NCBI GenBank assembly: GCA_018712665.1 | Contig: DVGP01000070.1 | Location: 1 to 11,163 of the forward strand | DNA: 11,163 bases | Direction of reading: 5' to 3' | From: Candidatus Pelethomonas intestinigallinarum | GTDB taxonomy: Bacteria; Bacillota; Clostridia; Oscillospirales; Oscillospiraceae | Part shown: positions 1-6,719 of the stretch, in pieces | How positions within the stretch are numbered: position 1 is the first letter of the stretch | Layout: each line of letters opens with the position of its first letter | The notes under the pieces: generated by a model | What the model saw: only the letters and a program-made list of their open reading frames with translations | The model's database searches: none | What the model was told of the DNA's origin: nothing | Made by a program: the position numbers and the translations under genes

Positions 1-3
1 TTT

Positions 4-79
4 TGGAGCTGGAAATCAGACTCGAACTGACGACCTGCTGATTACGAATCAGCTGCTCTACCGACTGAGCTATTCCAGC
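4..79 (-). tRNA. tRNA-Thr (anticodon CGT)
   Basis: Read on the minus strand this folds as a complete 76-nt tRNA. The acceptor stem is GCTGGAA (79-73) with TTCCAGC (14-8), the discriminator is T at 7, and CCA is encoded at 6-4. The D arm contains AGCTCAGTCGGTAGAGC. The anticodon stem GCTGA/TCAGC closes the 7-nt loop TTCGTAA, giving anticodon CGT, which reads the Thr codon ACG. The T arm contains the TTCGAGT loop closed by five pairs, one of them G-U. It has its own promoter at 137-165 and is transcribed away from the neighbouring MerR gene. Confidence 0.95.
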
Positions 80-136
80 ATCCATTTTTATCTGTCCCGT
101 AGTCACCGCCGGCAGGGCAGCCTGGACAGCGCATCA

Positions 137-165
137 ACTATACCACATCTCCCGCCCGCCGTCAA
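137..165 (-). promoter_or_regulatory. Sigma-A promoter of the tRNA-Thr gene
   Basis: On the minus strand TTGACG (165-160) is followed after exactly 17 bp by TATAGT (142-137). This predicts a start near position 130, about 50 nt upstream of the mature tRNA 5' end. Both hexamers are one or two bases from consensus and the spacer is GC-rich. The rest of 80-309 shows no convincing gene. Confidence 0.8.
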
Positions 166-242
166 GTCCGTTTCCCAACCCCGGGCGTTTTTTGTGGGAC
201 AACAGGGCGGAAAAAGCAGCTCACGTCTCTGCGCTCCGCAGA

Positions 243-265
243 AAACCTCACAGCCGCAGAGGTCT
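243..265 (-). terminator. Possible intrinsic terminator of the MerR gene
   Basis: On the minus strand AGACCTC (265-259) can pair with GAGGTTT (249-243), a 7-bp stem with one G-U and a 9-nt loop. It is followed by a short T run (TTTTCT, overlapping the stem end). It lies 45 nt past the MerR stop codon. The stem is short and the T tract poor, so this is only a candidate. Confidence 0.3.
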
Positions 266-309
266 GGACTTCAAAGTTCTCCAGCTCAGATGCCGTCGGT
301 TTACCGCAT

Positions 310-1092
310 TCATCTGCCAACATAAACCTGCACCTCATAGTTCCACTGCAAGATGCCGGACAGAACAACGAGCTGCACCGTAAACGCCGGCTCCACGCCA
401 TATTGGGTCCGGGCCATGCGGATCAGCTCCCGCAGCGTCTGCTCTCTGTTTTCCTCCGTGCAGCCGGCGCACAGATACTTCCCTTTTGGCAGCACCCTCA
501 ACCCGTCTATCTCCACATAGCGGATACAGACGGCAAAGAGCCTTGACAGCCCTTCCTCGCTGTAAATGCCGGCCAGATCCTCAAAGAAAAATTGATCCTT
601 CAAGGCGGGCGTCACTTTCTCGTAGAAATGGCTGAGATAATTCCAGAGATTGTCCAGCGTTGGTGCCTCCAGCGTATCCGACAGCAGGATCACGCGCTCC
701 GGCATATCTTTGAGAACCGTTCCCTGGAAGGTCTGCCGCGCCTGTAATTTTCGCTCATAGTCCGCTTTCGCGAGCTCTATTTTTGATTTGCTGTACTGCA
801 GCGCGGCAATTTTTTCATCGGCCTTTTTCTCCGCCTGCACCAAAAAGTCGATGATCTTCTCAAGATCGTCATATTCCAAAACCTTTTTGATCTCCTGCAG
901 CGGCAGGTCCATTGCCTGCAAAGCCCGCACCGTATTCAGGCGGACGATGTCCTGCTCGGTGTAATAGCGGTAATTGGTCCACTCGTCCTTTTTGCTGGGC
1001 TTCACCAGTCCAATGCGGTCATAGTGGCGCAGCGTTTCGCTGGTCGTATGGACAGCCTTTGCCGCTTCTCCAACAGAAAAAAATTTTTTCAT
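310..1092 (-). CDS. MerR-family transcriptional regulator, BltR/BmrR-like with GyrI-like effector domain
   Basis: This 260-aa protein has a typical MerR N-terminus: winged HTH at about residues 4-72 with SVGEAAKAV, ETLRHYDRIGLVKP and the NYRYYTEQD wing. A charged coiled-coil linker follows (about 75-115, rich in K, E and A). The C-terminal part (about 125-260) resembles the GyrI-like ligand-binding domain of multidrug-responsive regulators, with LPKGKYLCAG and a central helix ending RMARTQYG. The start was chosen at ATG 1092 because AGGGG sits about 10 nt upstream; an upstream in-frame start at 1128 would lie inside the operator. Such proteins usually bind as dimers and activate a divergent efflux operon by untwisting a 19-bp promoter spacer when a hydrophobic or cationic drug binds. 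That layout is present here. The ligand is unknown. Confidence 0.9.
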   Translation of the reverse strand: MKKFFSVGEAAKAVHTTSETLRHYDRIGLVKPSKKDEWTNYRYYTEQDIVRLNTVRALQAMDLPLQEIKKVLEYDDLEKIIDFLVQAEKKADEKIAALQYSKSKIELAKADYERKLQARQTFQGTVLKDMPERVILLSDTLEAPTLDNLWNYLSHFYEKVTPALKDQFFFEDLAGIYSEEGLSRLFAVCIRYVEIDGLRVLPKGKYLCAGCTEENREQTLRELIRMARTQYGVEPAFTVQLVVLSGILQWNYEVQVYVGR

Positions 1093-1108
1093 TTTGAAAA
1101 ATCCCCTA

Positions 1109-1139
1109 TTGACTTTTGTGTTGCACAAAGGTTTATCAT
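1109..1139 (+). promoter_or_regulatory. MerR-type promoter of the ABC transporter operon with operator dyad
   Basis: TTGACT (1109-1114) and TATCAT (1134-1139) are separated by 19 bp, the overlong spacer characteristic of MerR-activated promoters. A perfect dyad TTTGTG-TTG-CACAAA (1115-1129) lies inside the spacer, where MerR dimers bind. Predicted start near 1146, leaving a leader of about 58 nt before the ATPase gene. The spacer length and dyad are seen directly; activation by the adjacent MerR protein is inferred from the family. Confidence 0.8.
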
Positions 1140-1140
1140 C

Positions 1141-1169
1141 ATCCTAGCACAGGACATTGCGAAACACAA
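1141..1169 (-). promoter_or_regulatory. Candidate promoter of the MerR gene
   Basis: On the minus strand TTGTGT (1169-1164) and TAGGAT (1146-1141) are 17 bp apart, and the -10 is preceded by TG one base upstream (extended -10, TGCTAGGAT). The -10 matches the consensus at four of six bases. It lies back to back with the plus-strand -10 at 1134-1139, so the regulator bound at 1115-1129 could repress its own gene, as is common for MerR proteins. Confidence 0.45.
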
Positions 1170-1204
1170 TAGGCATTGCAATGCTGTTTAGGAGGAATGG
1201 CTGC

Positions 1205-2056
1205 ATGATAGAGCTCAAACAAGTCACAAAGCAGTACGGGCAGGCAACCGTACTAAAAAACATCACCCTCACCGTTGACGAACCGGGGATCTACTGTCTG
1301 CTCGGCAGAAACGGCGCGGGCAAAACGACGCTTCTCAAATCCATCGCCGGGTATCAGAACATCACCAGCGGTACGATCCAGGTCGACGGCAAGCCGATCA
1401 CAACGTCCACTTTGGACACAGGCGTCAGCTATATCGAAAACTTTGCCAAGCATTTTAATCTTCCGGTGCGGAAGCTGCTGCGGATCGCCTCCGAAGTAAA
1501 CCCCAACTATGATTACGACTTCGCCTCGGAGATGATGGAGCGGTTCGAGCTGGACGGGAAAAAGAAGTTCAACCACCTCTCTCTGGGCATGAAGACGATG
1601 GTCTCCACGATCATCTGCCTGGCGAGCAACAAAGAGGTCATTCTGCTGGACGAACCCGTCCTCGGCTTCGACGCCATCATGCGGGTGGAGTTCTACGATA
1701 TGCTGACGGAGAGTTTTCAGAAGCACCCGCGAATCATCATCGTATCCACCCACATCATCGAAGAGATCGCGAAAACCATTCAAAAGCTGATCATCATTGA
1801 TAAAGGAAGCGTCCGCTTTTTTGATACCCTGCAATCGGTGGAGACCAAAGCATTCCGTGTCAGCGGGCTGCAGAAAGCCGTGGAGGCCGCCACCAGAGGC
1901 CTGCATGTCATCGGTCAAGATACGGTGGGAGGTCTTGTCACCAGTTACATCTTCGACAATCCGCCGGAGCAGGCCGCCTCACTGGAAATCCATCCGCTGT
2001 CTTTACAGGATTTCTTTATCCAAATGGTCGGGCATAAGGGAGGTGCGGCAAGATGA
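1205..2056 (+). CDS. ABC transporter ATP-binding protein (BcrA/YtrB-like)
   Basis: A 283-aa ATPase of an ABC-2 type exporter. Seen in order: aromatic A-loop region KQYG (9-12), Walker A GRNGAGKT (34-41), Q-loop around Y50-Q51, signature LSLGM (125-129, a form of LSGGQ common in drug- and lantibiotic-export ATPases), Walker B ILLDEP (146-151) with catalytic E150, D-loop near 153-156, and switch H183 in STHIIEE. The start ATG 1205 is chosen because GGAGG at 1191-1195 is 9 nt upstream; upstream in-frame starts lack such a site. About 80 C-terminal residues beyond the core are of unassigned function. Its stop overlaps the permease start (ATGA at 2053-2056), so the two are translationally coupled. 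The substrate is not deducible; the regulator and acetyltransferase nearby suggest drug or polycation export. Confidence 0.93.
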   Translation: MIELKQVTKQYGQATVLKNITLTVDEPGIYCLLGRNGAGKTTLLKSIAGYQNITSGTIQVDGKPITTSTLDTGVSYIENFAKHFNLPVRKLLRIASEVNPNYDYDFASEMMERFELDGKKKFNHLSLGMKTMVSTIICLASNKEVILLDEPVLGFDAIMRVEFYDMLTESFQKHPRIIIVSTHIIEEIAKTIQKLIIIDKGSVRFFDTLQSVETKAFRVSGLQKAVEAATRGLHVIGQDTVGGLVTSYIFDNPPEQAASLEIHPLSLQDFFIQMVGHKGGAAR

Positions 2057-2700
2057 CCGCTATTTTTGCAATCGTAAAGCGCTTGCTGGCAAGCGACAAG
2101 ATCAGCTTCATCCTGACGGCGCTTGTGGTGCTCTGCGCCACATCCTCCGGCGAGGTTGTTTTAAGCAACGGAAATTACACCTGGCTGCTGGCCGTCCTGA
2201 CCCCCTTCTTCTTTGTGTTTTATGACTTTACAAAGCTGATGCACCTGGGCGCGAGCAAAAAAGATTACTTCTTCGGCTGTCTCATCAGCTATGTGTTCCT
2301 GGCGTTCTGCATTTCCCTGGTCAACACGGTGGTCCATCTCCTGATCGACCCCCTGTATCCCGCGCGCACCGTAATCAATCTGATGGACGTGTGCAAGTGG
2401 ACGGAAAACGGGATCGCCGTCGCCGGGCTGCAGCAGATGGTCTTCCTGCTCCTCGCCATGGTGTTCCTCCATGTGCTGCTGTCCATGCAGGCCCACTGGT
2501 ACGGATGGGTGACCGACGCGGTGCTGGTGGCGATTATCTGCATTTTTACACCGATCGCGTCCCTGCGGGGGATCTTGGCTGGATTTTTCCAGCTCATTAT
2601 GCTCAACGGCAACGCCGCCCTGCACATCGGGATCTGCCTGCTGCTGAGCGCCGCGTTATCCTTCGTTGGGCTTGTGGTGCTGAAAAGAAAAACGCTGTAG
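2053..2700 (+). CDS. ABC-2 type transporter permease
   Basis: A 215-aa very hydrophobic protein with about six membrane segments, approximately at residues 17-35, 43-59, 73-97, 127-146, 150-171 and 189-210, ending in the positive tail KRKTL. Size and topology fit the membrane subunit of a BcrB/YtrC-like ABC-2 exporter, which would work as a dimer with two copies of the ATPase encoded just upstream. The gene overlaps the ATPase gene by 4 bp. I see no family-specific motif, so the assignment rests on topology and context. Residues 100-120 form a polar, probably exposed loop. Confidence 0.82.
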   Translation: MTAIFAIVKRLLASDKISFILTALVVLCATSSGEVVLSNGNYTWLLAVLTPFFFVFYDFTKLMHLGASKKDYFFGCLISYVFLAFCISLVNTVVHLLIDPLYPARTVINLMDVCKWTENGIAVAGLQQMVFLLLAMVFLHVLLSMQAHWYGWVTDAVLVAIICIFTPIASLRGILAGFFQLIMLNGNAALHIGICLLLSAALSFVGLVVLKRKTL

Positions 2701-2715
2701 ACAAGAGGGCTTACC

Positions 2716-3165
2716 ATGATTCGGATCAAAGAGGTTGACGCGCAAAATATATTGGACGTGTGCGAATTGACAGCAAGCCAGGATAGCATCGGCAGGACGG
2801 CGGAGGGGTGCTCACACTGCAACGCGATTTCCATCGCGGAGGCAAAATATAATCCGGAAATGCATCCCAACGCGATTTACAGCAATCATTCGCTGATCGG
2901 TTTTTTTATGTATCAGCGCCCGGAGGATCACGCGGAAACGGCAACGATCTGCCGCTTTATGGTCGATGACAGGTTTCAGGCGAAAGGGCTCGCGGAAGAA
3001 GCTCTGGAGCACATCCTGCGGGGACTGAAAATTCAAGGCGTCAGAAACGTATCTCTGATCATCGACCACGCGGATAACGCCGCGAAGGATCTCTGCCTCT
3101 CCTTCGACTTTCAATTCACTGAGGAGATCAATCAAACGGAGCGCCGCTATGAGCTGGCGCTGTAA
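2716..3165 (+). CDS. GNAT-family N-acetyltransferase, BltD-like (possible polyamine acetyltransferase)
   Basis: 149 aa, the usual size of a single GNAT domain. Strand-loop LIGFFMY (60-66) is followed by motif A with RFMVDD and the acetyl-CoA pyrophosphate loop QAKGLA (88-93, form Q-x-x-G-x-A). The C-terminal part has the family's N-x-x-A-x-x-L spacing (around 120-126). Overall pattern recalls spermine/spermidine acetyltransferases such as Bacillus BltD, itself encoded beside a MerR-regulated drug pump. Oddities: the Tyr normally following that Leu, often the general acid, is Cys127, and the usual Gly of the G-F pair is Asp131. A modest ribosome site (AGAGGG) precedes ATG 2716, 15 nt after the permease stop, so it is in the same operon. 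The substrate is inferred, not shown. Confidence 0.8.
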   Translation: MIRIKEVDAQNILDVCELTASQDSIGRTAEGCSHCNAISIAEAKYNPEMHPNAIYSNHSLIGFFMYQRPEDHAETATICRFMVDDRFQAKGLAEEALEHILRGLKIQGVRNVSLIIDHADNAAKDLCLSFDFQFTEEINQTERRYELAL

Positions 3166-3202
3166 ATCGAATCCACTACTATATTATAAAGAGGAATTCA
3201 AA

Positions 3203-3868
3203 ATGAAAAAATTGATTGCACTGGCGGTGTGCCTTGCGCTGGGCAGCTTTGCCCTGGCGGGCTGCTCCGACAGCGGCGAGCCATTTGAGGAGAAGAGCTA
3301 CACGCCGGATGCGCAGATCACGGAAATCAATCTTGACGTGCAGGACCGGGAAATTGAAGTGTCGCTGTCCGAAGACGAGCAGATCCATATTCAATATTTT
3401 GAGAATAGCACGGAGTATTACGATATTTCTGTTTCAGAGAATGTGCTGACCATGACAAGCGCGAGCAGCAAAAGCTGGACAGACTTCATCGGCGTGAAGT
3501 CCTCCGCTGAAAGCCGCAAAATCTTGCTGCAGATCCCGGACGCGCTGCTAGAAAACCTCACACTGTCTACAACCAATGAGAGCATAACGCTTCCCGCACT
3601 GGCTGTGACCGGAAGCGTCAGCATGACCGCTAACGGCGGAAATATCACCTTTGGAGATTTGGAGGTCGGCAGCGCCCTGACCCTGAACGTCAAAAACGGG
3701 GACATCTCGGGAACGGTCGTCGGAAGCTACGACGATTTCGCCATCCAATCGGAAATCAAAAAAGGCGAGAGCAATCTTCCGGACAATAAGGATGACGGAG
3801 AAAAAACGCTGCATGTGACCGGCAACAACGGCGACGTCAATATCGAGTTTGTGAGCGGGTCCATGTAA
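3203..3868 (+). CDS. Putative lipoprotein with DUF4097-like beta-repeat domain
   Basis: 221 aa. The N-terminus is a lipoprotein signal: MKK, hydrophobic stretch 4-19, and lipobox LAGC with Cys21 as the lipidation site. It is followed by a Ser/Asp/Glu-rich linker. From about residue 37 the protein is built of short beta-strand repeats with alternating hydrophobic residues and N-G-x-I/V turns (NGGNITF, NGDISG, NGDVNIEF), the pattern of DUF4097 putative adhesin/beta-helix domains. The start ATG 3203 is preceded by GAGG at 3191-3194 with 8-nt spacing. It is the last gene of the MerR-linked operon, 37 nt after the acetyltransferase, and ends before the hairpin at 3914. It probably sits on the outer face of the membrane. 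A role in envelope-stress response or as an accessory to the exporter is only a guess. Confidence 0.75.
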   Translation: MKKLIALAVCLALGSFALAGCSDSGEPFEEKSYTPDAQITEINLDVQDREIEVSLSEDEQIHIQYFENSTEYYDISVSENVLTMTSASSKSWTDFIGVKSSAESRKILLQIPDALLENLTLSTTNESITLPALAVTGSVSMTANGGNITFGDLEVGSALTLNVKNGDISGTVVGSYDDFAIQSEIKKGESNLPDNKDDGEKTLHVTGNNGDVNIEFVSGSM

Positions 3869-3913
3869 CGGCGAAAACCACGGCCTTACGGTTTGATCAT
3901 CTTGCGAAAGAAT

Positions 3914-3958
3914 GAGGAAGCGGGCGGGAAACCTCGTAGGTTTCCCGCCCGCTTCCTC
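3914..3958. terminator. Bidirectional hairpin between convergent operons
   Basis: A perfect 21-bp stem (3914-3934 with 3938-3958) closed by the 3-nt loop CGT. It lies 45 nt after the lipoprotein stop (plus strand) and 28 nt after the atpC stop (minus strand), so it can end transcription of both. The T tracts are weak on both sides (TTCTGCTC on plus, ATTCTTTC on minus), with stem strength compensating. It is the only structure seen in the 118-nt intergenic gap 3869-3986. Confidence 0.8.
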
Positions 3959-3986
3959 TTCTGCTCAATTCTGCCGCCGCCTCGGG

Positions 3987-4403
3987 TCAGCGGGGGAAGG
4001 AGTTCTCAGACTTCACCCGCAGGCGGTTGAGCGCCCGGGCCAGATTGGCCTGGGCCATGCGGTACTCCTGGGCGCTCCGCTTCTGCAGGATGGCCTCCCG
4101 GGCCTCGTCCGCCGCCCGCTGGGCACGGATGGCGTCGATCTCCTCCGGCCGCTCGGCGCTGTCCACCAGGGCCAGGACCTCGCCCCCCTCGATCTTCACC
4201 AGACCGGAGGAAACCGCCGCCACCTGGGTGGCGCCGTCCGGCGTCCGCAGGCGGAGCTCGCCGGGAACCACCGCCACCACGATGCTGCTGTGGTGGGCCA
4301 AAATGCCCATCTCCCCGTCCTGGACGGGGATGGTCAGGGACAGGCAGGGACCCTCGTAAAAGGGCCGGTCCGCCGCCAGGATCCGCACCGGGAAGGTATC
4401 CAT
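3987..4403 (-). CDS. atpC: F1Fo ATP synthase epsilon subunit
   Basis: 138 aa, normal length. The N-terminal beta-sandwich (about 1-84) shows the family hallmarks FYEGPCLSLTIPVQDGEMGILAHHS and, later, SSGLVKIEGGEVLALVDSAE in split form; the C-terminal helical hairpin (about 86-134) is rich in Ala, Arg and Glu. It links the gamma shaft to the c ring and can inhibit ATP hydrolysis. IDAIRA (89-94) matches the I/L-D-x-x-R-A element associated with ATP binding in Bacillus epsilon. Its ATG overlaps the atpD stop (ATGA, 4403-4405 region) and is preceded by a strong AAGGAGGGG site 5 nt upstream. Last gene of the operon. Confidence 0.96.
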   Translation of the reverse strand: MDTFPVRILAADRPFYEGPCLSLTIPVQDGEMGILAHHSSIVVAVVPGELRLRTPDGATQVAAVSSGLVKIEGGEVLALVDSAERPEEIDAIRAQRAADEAREAILQKRSAQEYRMAQANLARALNRLRVKSENSFPR

Positions 4404-5806
4404 CAGATCCCCTCCTTCTCCAGGGCCTTGGCCTTCTCCTCCACATCGGAGATGGTCCCCACGTTGAAGAAGGCCGCCTCCGGATACTGGTCCATCTCCC
4501 CGTCCACGATGGCCCGGAAGCCCTCCAGGGTGTCCTTCAGGGGCACGTAGATGCCGGGGATACCGGTGAACTTCTCCGCCACATGGGTGGGCTGGGACAG
4601 GAAGCGCTGGAGCTTCCGGGCCCGGGCCACGGTGAGGCGGTCCTCCATGCTCAGCTCATCCATGCCCAGAATGGCGATGATGTCCTGGAGCTCGCTGTAC
4701 TTCTGCAGGGTCTCCTGGACCTGCCGGGCGATGCGGTAGTGCTTCTCCCCCACGATGTCCGCCTCCAGGATGCGGGAGGAGGACTCCAGGGGGTCCACCG
4801 CCGGGTAGATGCCCTGCTCGGCGATCTTCCGGCTGAGGACGGTGGTGGCGTCCAGGTGGGCAAAGGTGGTGGCGGTGGCGGGGTCCGTCAGGTCGTCGGC
4901 GGGGACGTATACCGCCTGGACGGAGGTGACGGAGCCGCTCTTTGTGGAGGCGATCCGCTCCTGAAGCTCGCCCATCTCGTTGGCCAGGGTGGGCTGGTAG
5001 CCCACGGCGGAGGGCATCCGCCCCAGGAGGGTGGACACCTCGCTGCCCGCCTGGACAAAGCGGAAGATGTTGTCGATGAACAGCAGCACGTCCTTGTGCT
5101 CCTCGTCCCGGAAGTGCTCCGCCATGGTCAGCCCCGACAGGGCCACCCGCATCCGCACGCCGGGGGACTCGTTCATCTGGCCGAAGACCAGGGCGGTCTT
5201 GCCCGATACACCGCTCTCCCGCATCTCCCGCCACAGGTCGTTGCCCTCCCGGCTGCGCTCGCCAACGCCGGTGAAAATGGAGTAGCCGCCGTGTTCGGTG
5301 GCCACATTGTGGATCAGCTCCTGGATCAGCACGGTCTTTCCCACGCCGGCGCCGCCGAACAGGCCGATCTTGCCCCCCTTGGGGTAGGGGTCCAGCAAAT
5401 CAATGACCTTGATGCCGGTCTCCAGGATCTCCACCGCCGGGCTCTGCTCCTCAAAGGCGGGGGGCTGGCGGTAGATACCCCGGCGGGGGGTGTCCTCCGG
5501 CACCGGGCCCCCACCGTCAATGGGCTGGCCCAGCACGTTGAACATGCGGCCCAGGGTGGCCTCCCCCACCGGCACCTGAATGGGGTGCCCGGGGGCCTGG
5601 ACGGCCATGCCCCGGGACAGCCCCTCGCTGCCGGAGAGCATAATGCAGCGGGCCGCGCCGCCATCCATATGCTGGGCAACCTCCATGACCCGCTTCTGGC
5701 CGTCCAGCTCCACAGTAAGGGCTTCCCGCATCTTGGGCAGCTGGCCCACCGGAAACTGGACATCCACCACCGGGCCGGAGATCTGTATGATGGTCCCTGT
5801 TGTCAT
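4403..5806 (-). CDS. atpD: F1Fo ATP synthase beta subunit (catalytic)
   Basis: 467 aa, the usual length. N-terminal barrel (1-80) is followed by the nucleotide-binding domain with Walker A GGAGVGKT (151-158), catalytic Glu183 in GERSREGND, and Walker B LLFIDNIFRF (241-250). The C-terminal domain carries DELSMED (383-389), the equivalent of the DELSEED lever that pushes gamma, with Met at the fifth position. All catalytic residues I looked for are present. ATG 5806 lies 6 nt after the atpG stop, with AGGAAG about 11 nt upstream. It forms the catalytic hexamer with the unusual alpha encoded upstream; nothing in beta itself looks altered. Confidence 0.98.
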   Translation of the reverse strand: MTTGTIIQISGPVVDVQFPVGQLPKMREALTVELDGQKRVMEVAQHMDGGAARCIMLSGSEGLSRGMAVQAPGHPIQVPVGEATLGRMFNVLGQPIDGGGPVPEDTPRRGIYRQPPAFEEQSPAVEILETGIKVIDLLDPYPKGGKIGLFGGAGVGKTVLIQELIHNVATEHGGYSIFTGVGERSREGNDLWREMRESGVSGKTALVFGQMNESPGVRMRVALSGLTMAEHFRDEEHKDVLLFIDNIFRFVQAGSEVSTLLGRMPSAVGYQPTLANEMGELQERIASTKSGSVTSVQAVYVPADDLTDPATATTFAHLDATTVLSRKIAEQGIYPAVDPLESSSRILEADIVGEKHYRIARQVQETLQKYSELQDIIAILGMDELSMEDRLTVARARKLQRFLSQPTHVAEKFTGIPGIYVPLKDTLEGFRAIVDGEMDQYPEAAFFNVGTISDVEEKAKALEKEGI

Positions 5807-5812
5807 GATCGC

Positions 5813-6718
5813 TCACGCTTCCTTCCTGTGTTTCAGCCGCTGGGCCTTGGCACCGGCGGAGATCTCGGTGATCTCCTGGGTGATGGCCGCCTGGCGGACA
5901 CGGTCGTATTGGAGGGAGAGCTCACCCAGCAGCTTCTCCGCGTTCTTGGTGGCGGCGTCCATCGCGGTCATCCGGGCATTCTGCTCACAGCAGAAGCTGT
6001 CCACCAGGGCGCTGTAGATATAGCCGGACATATAGCTGGGGACCACCGCCTCCAGCACCTTGGCCACCGAAGGGCTGAAGGTAAAGGGCTCCCGCACCGC
6101 CTTCTCCGTTTTCTCTGAGCCCGCGAAGTAGGAGCGGTGGAAGGGCAGAAGGCGGGTAGACCTGGCCTGGGAGCTGAGGGCGCTCTCCATATCGGTATAG
6201 ATCACAAATATTTTCTTCAGCTCCCCCCTGTCGTAGCCGTCCAGCAGCAGGGACCCGATCTCCCGGGCCCTGGCCATAGTGGGGTTCTGGGCGGTGTAGA
6301 GGAAGCTGCGCTCGATGGGGATGCGGCGCTGGGCGAAATAGTGCCTGCCATATTCCCCCACCACGAAGAGTTTCGTGTCCGGGTGCTGGTCCAGCAGGTG
6401 CTGGGCCTCCCGGAGAACATTCTGGTTGTAGGCCCCCGCCAGGCCCTTGTCCGCCGTAATGACCAGGCACCCGTAGGTGCCGGTGACGGCCTGCTGGCCC
6501 TCCTCCGGGTAGAAGTAGCGGCTGTCCACGCCCTCGGCGGCGGAGCGGAAGATCCGCTTGATCTCCGCCTGCATGGACTCGAAATAGGGGCGGGTGTGGT
6601 CCAGTTCGCTTCTGGCCTTCTGCAGCTTGGTGGAGGCGATGAGGTACATGGCGTTGGTGATCTTCCGCGTCTCCCGCACGCTCTCCATGTGGGTCTTGAT
6701 CTCCTTCAGACTGGACAT
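5813..6718 (-). CDS. atpG: F1Fo ATP synthase gamma subunit
   Basis: 301 aa from ATG 6718, slightly longer than many bacterial gammas (about 285). The N-terminal helix has the hallmark SLKEIKTHMESVRETRKITN and MYLIASTKLQKAR. The Rossmann-like middle has CLVITADKGLAGAYN. The C-terminal helix (ENAR-type ARMTAMDAATKNAEKLL, then QEITEISAGA) is the second half of the rotor shaft. An alternative GTG start at 6727 adds three residues and overlaps the alpha stop; I prefer ATG 6718 because the alpha stop TGA and this ATG form TGATATG, suiting termination-reinitiation, and the family begins at this Met. No redox-Cys insertion is seen. Confidence 0.95.
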   Translation of the reverse strand: MSSLKEIKTHMESVRETRKITNAMYLIASTKLQKARSELDHTRPYFESMQAEIKRIFRSAAEGVDSRYFYPEEGQQAVTGTYGCLVITADKGLAGAYNQNVLREAQHLLDQHPDTKLFVVGEYGRHYFAQRRIPIERSFLYTAQNPTMARAREIGSLLLDGYDRGELKKIFVIYTDMESALSSQARSTRLLPFHRSYFAGSEKTEKAVREPFTFSPSVAKVLEAVVPSYMSGYIYSALVDSFCCEQNARMTAMDAATKNAEKLLGELSLQYDRVRQAAITQEITEISAGAKAQRLKHRKEA

Positions 6719-6719
6719 A

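Noticed and set aside
4..79. tRNA-Thr as the integration site for the MerR cassette
   Set aside because: Integrating elements usually use the tRNA 3' end, which faces away from the cassette here. No duplicated tRNA end or integrase is seen in the window.
153..194. CGCCCG/CGGGCG followed by six T on plus, resembling a terminator
   Set aside because: The 6-bp stem has a loop of about 24 nt and no plus-strand transcript is expected there; the left arm lies in the tRNA promoter spacer.
162..401. Small open frames around the end of the MerR gene (both strands)
   Set aside because: No ribosome site, no recognisable pattern, overlap with the MerR end and the tRNA promoter. I also considered a frameshifted MerR C-terminus, but the 260-aa protein already has normal family length.
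4583..6118. A 511-codon plus-strand open frame opposite atpD and atpG
   Set aside because: Same shadow effect; the composition is biased and no ribosome site or conserved motif is visible.
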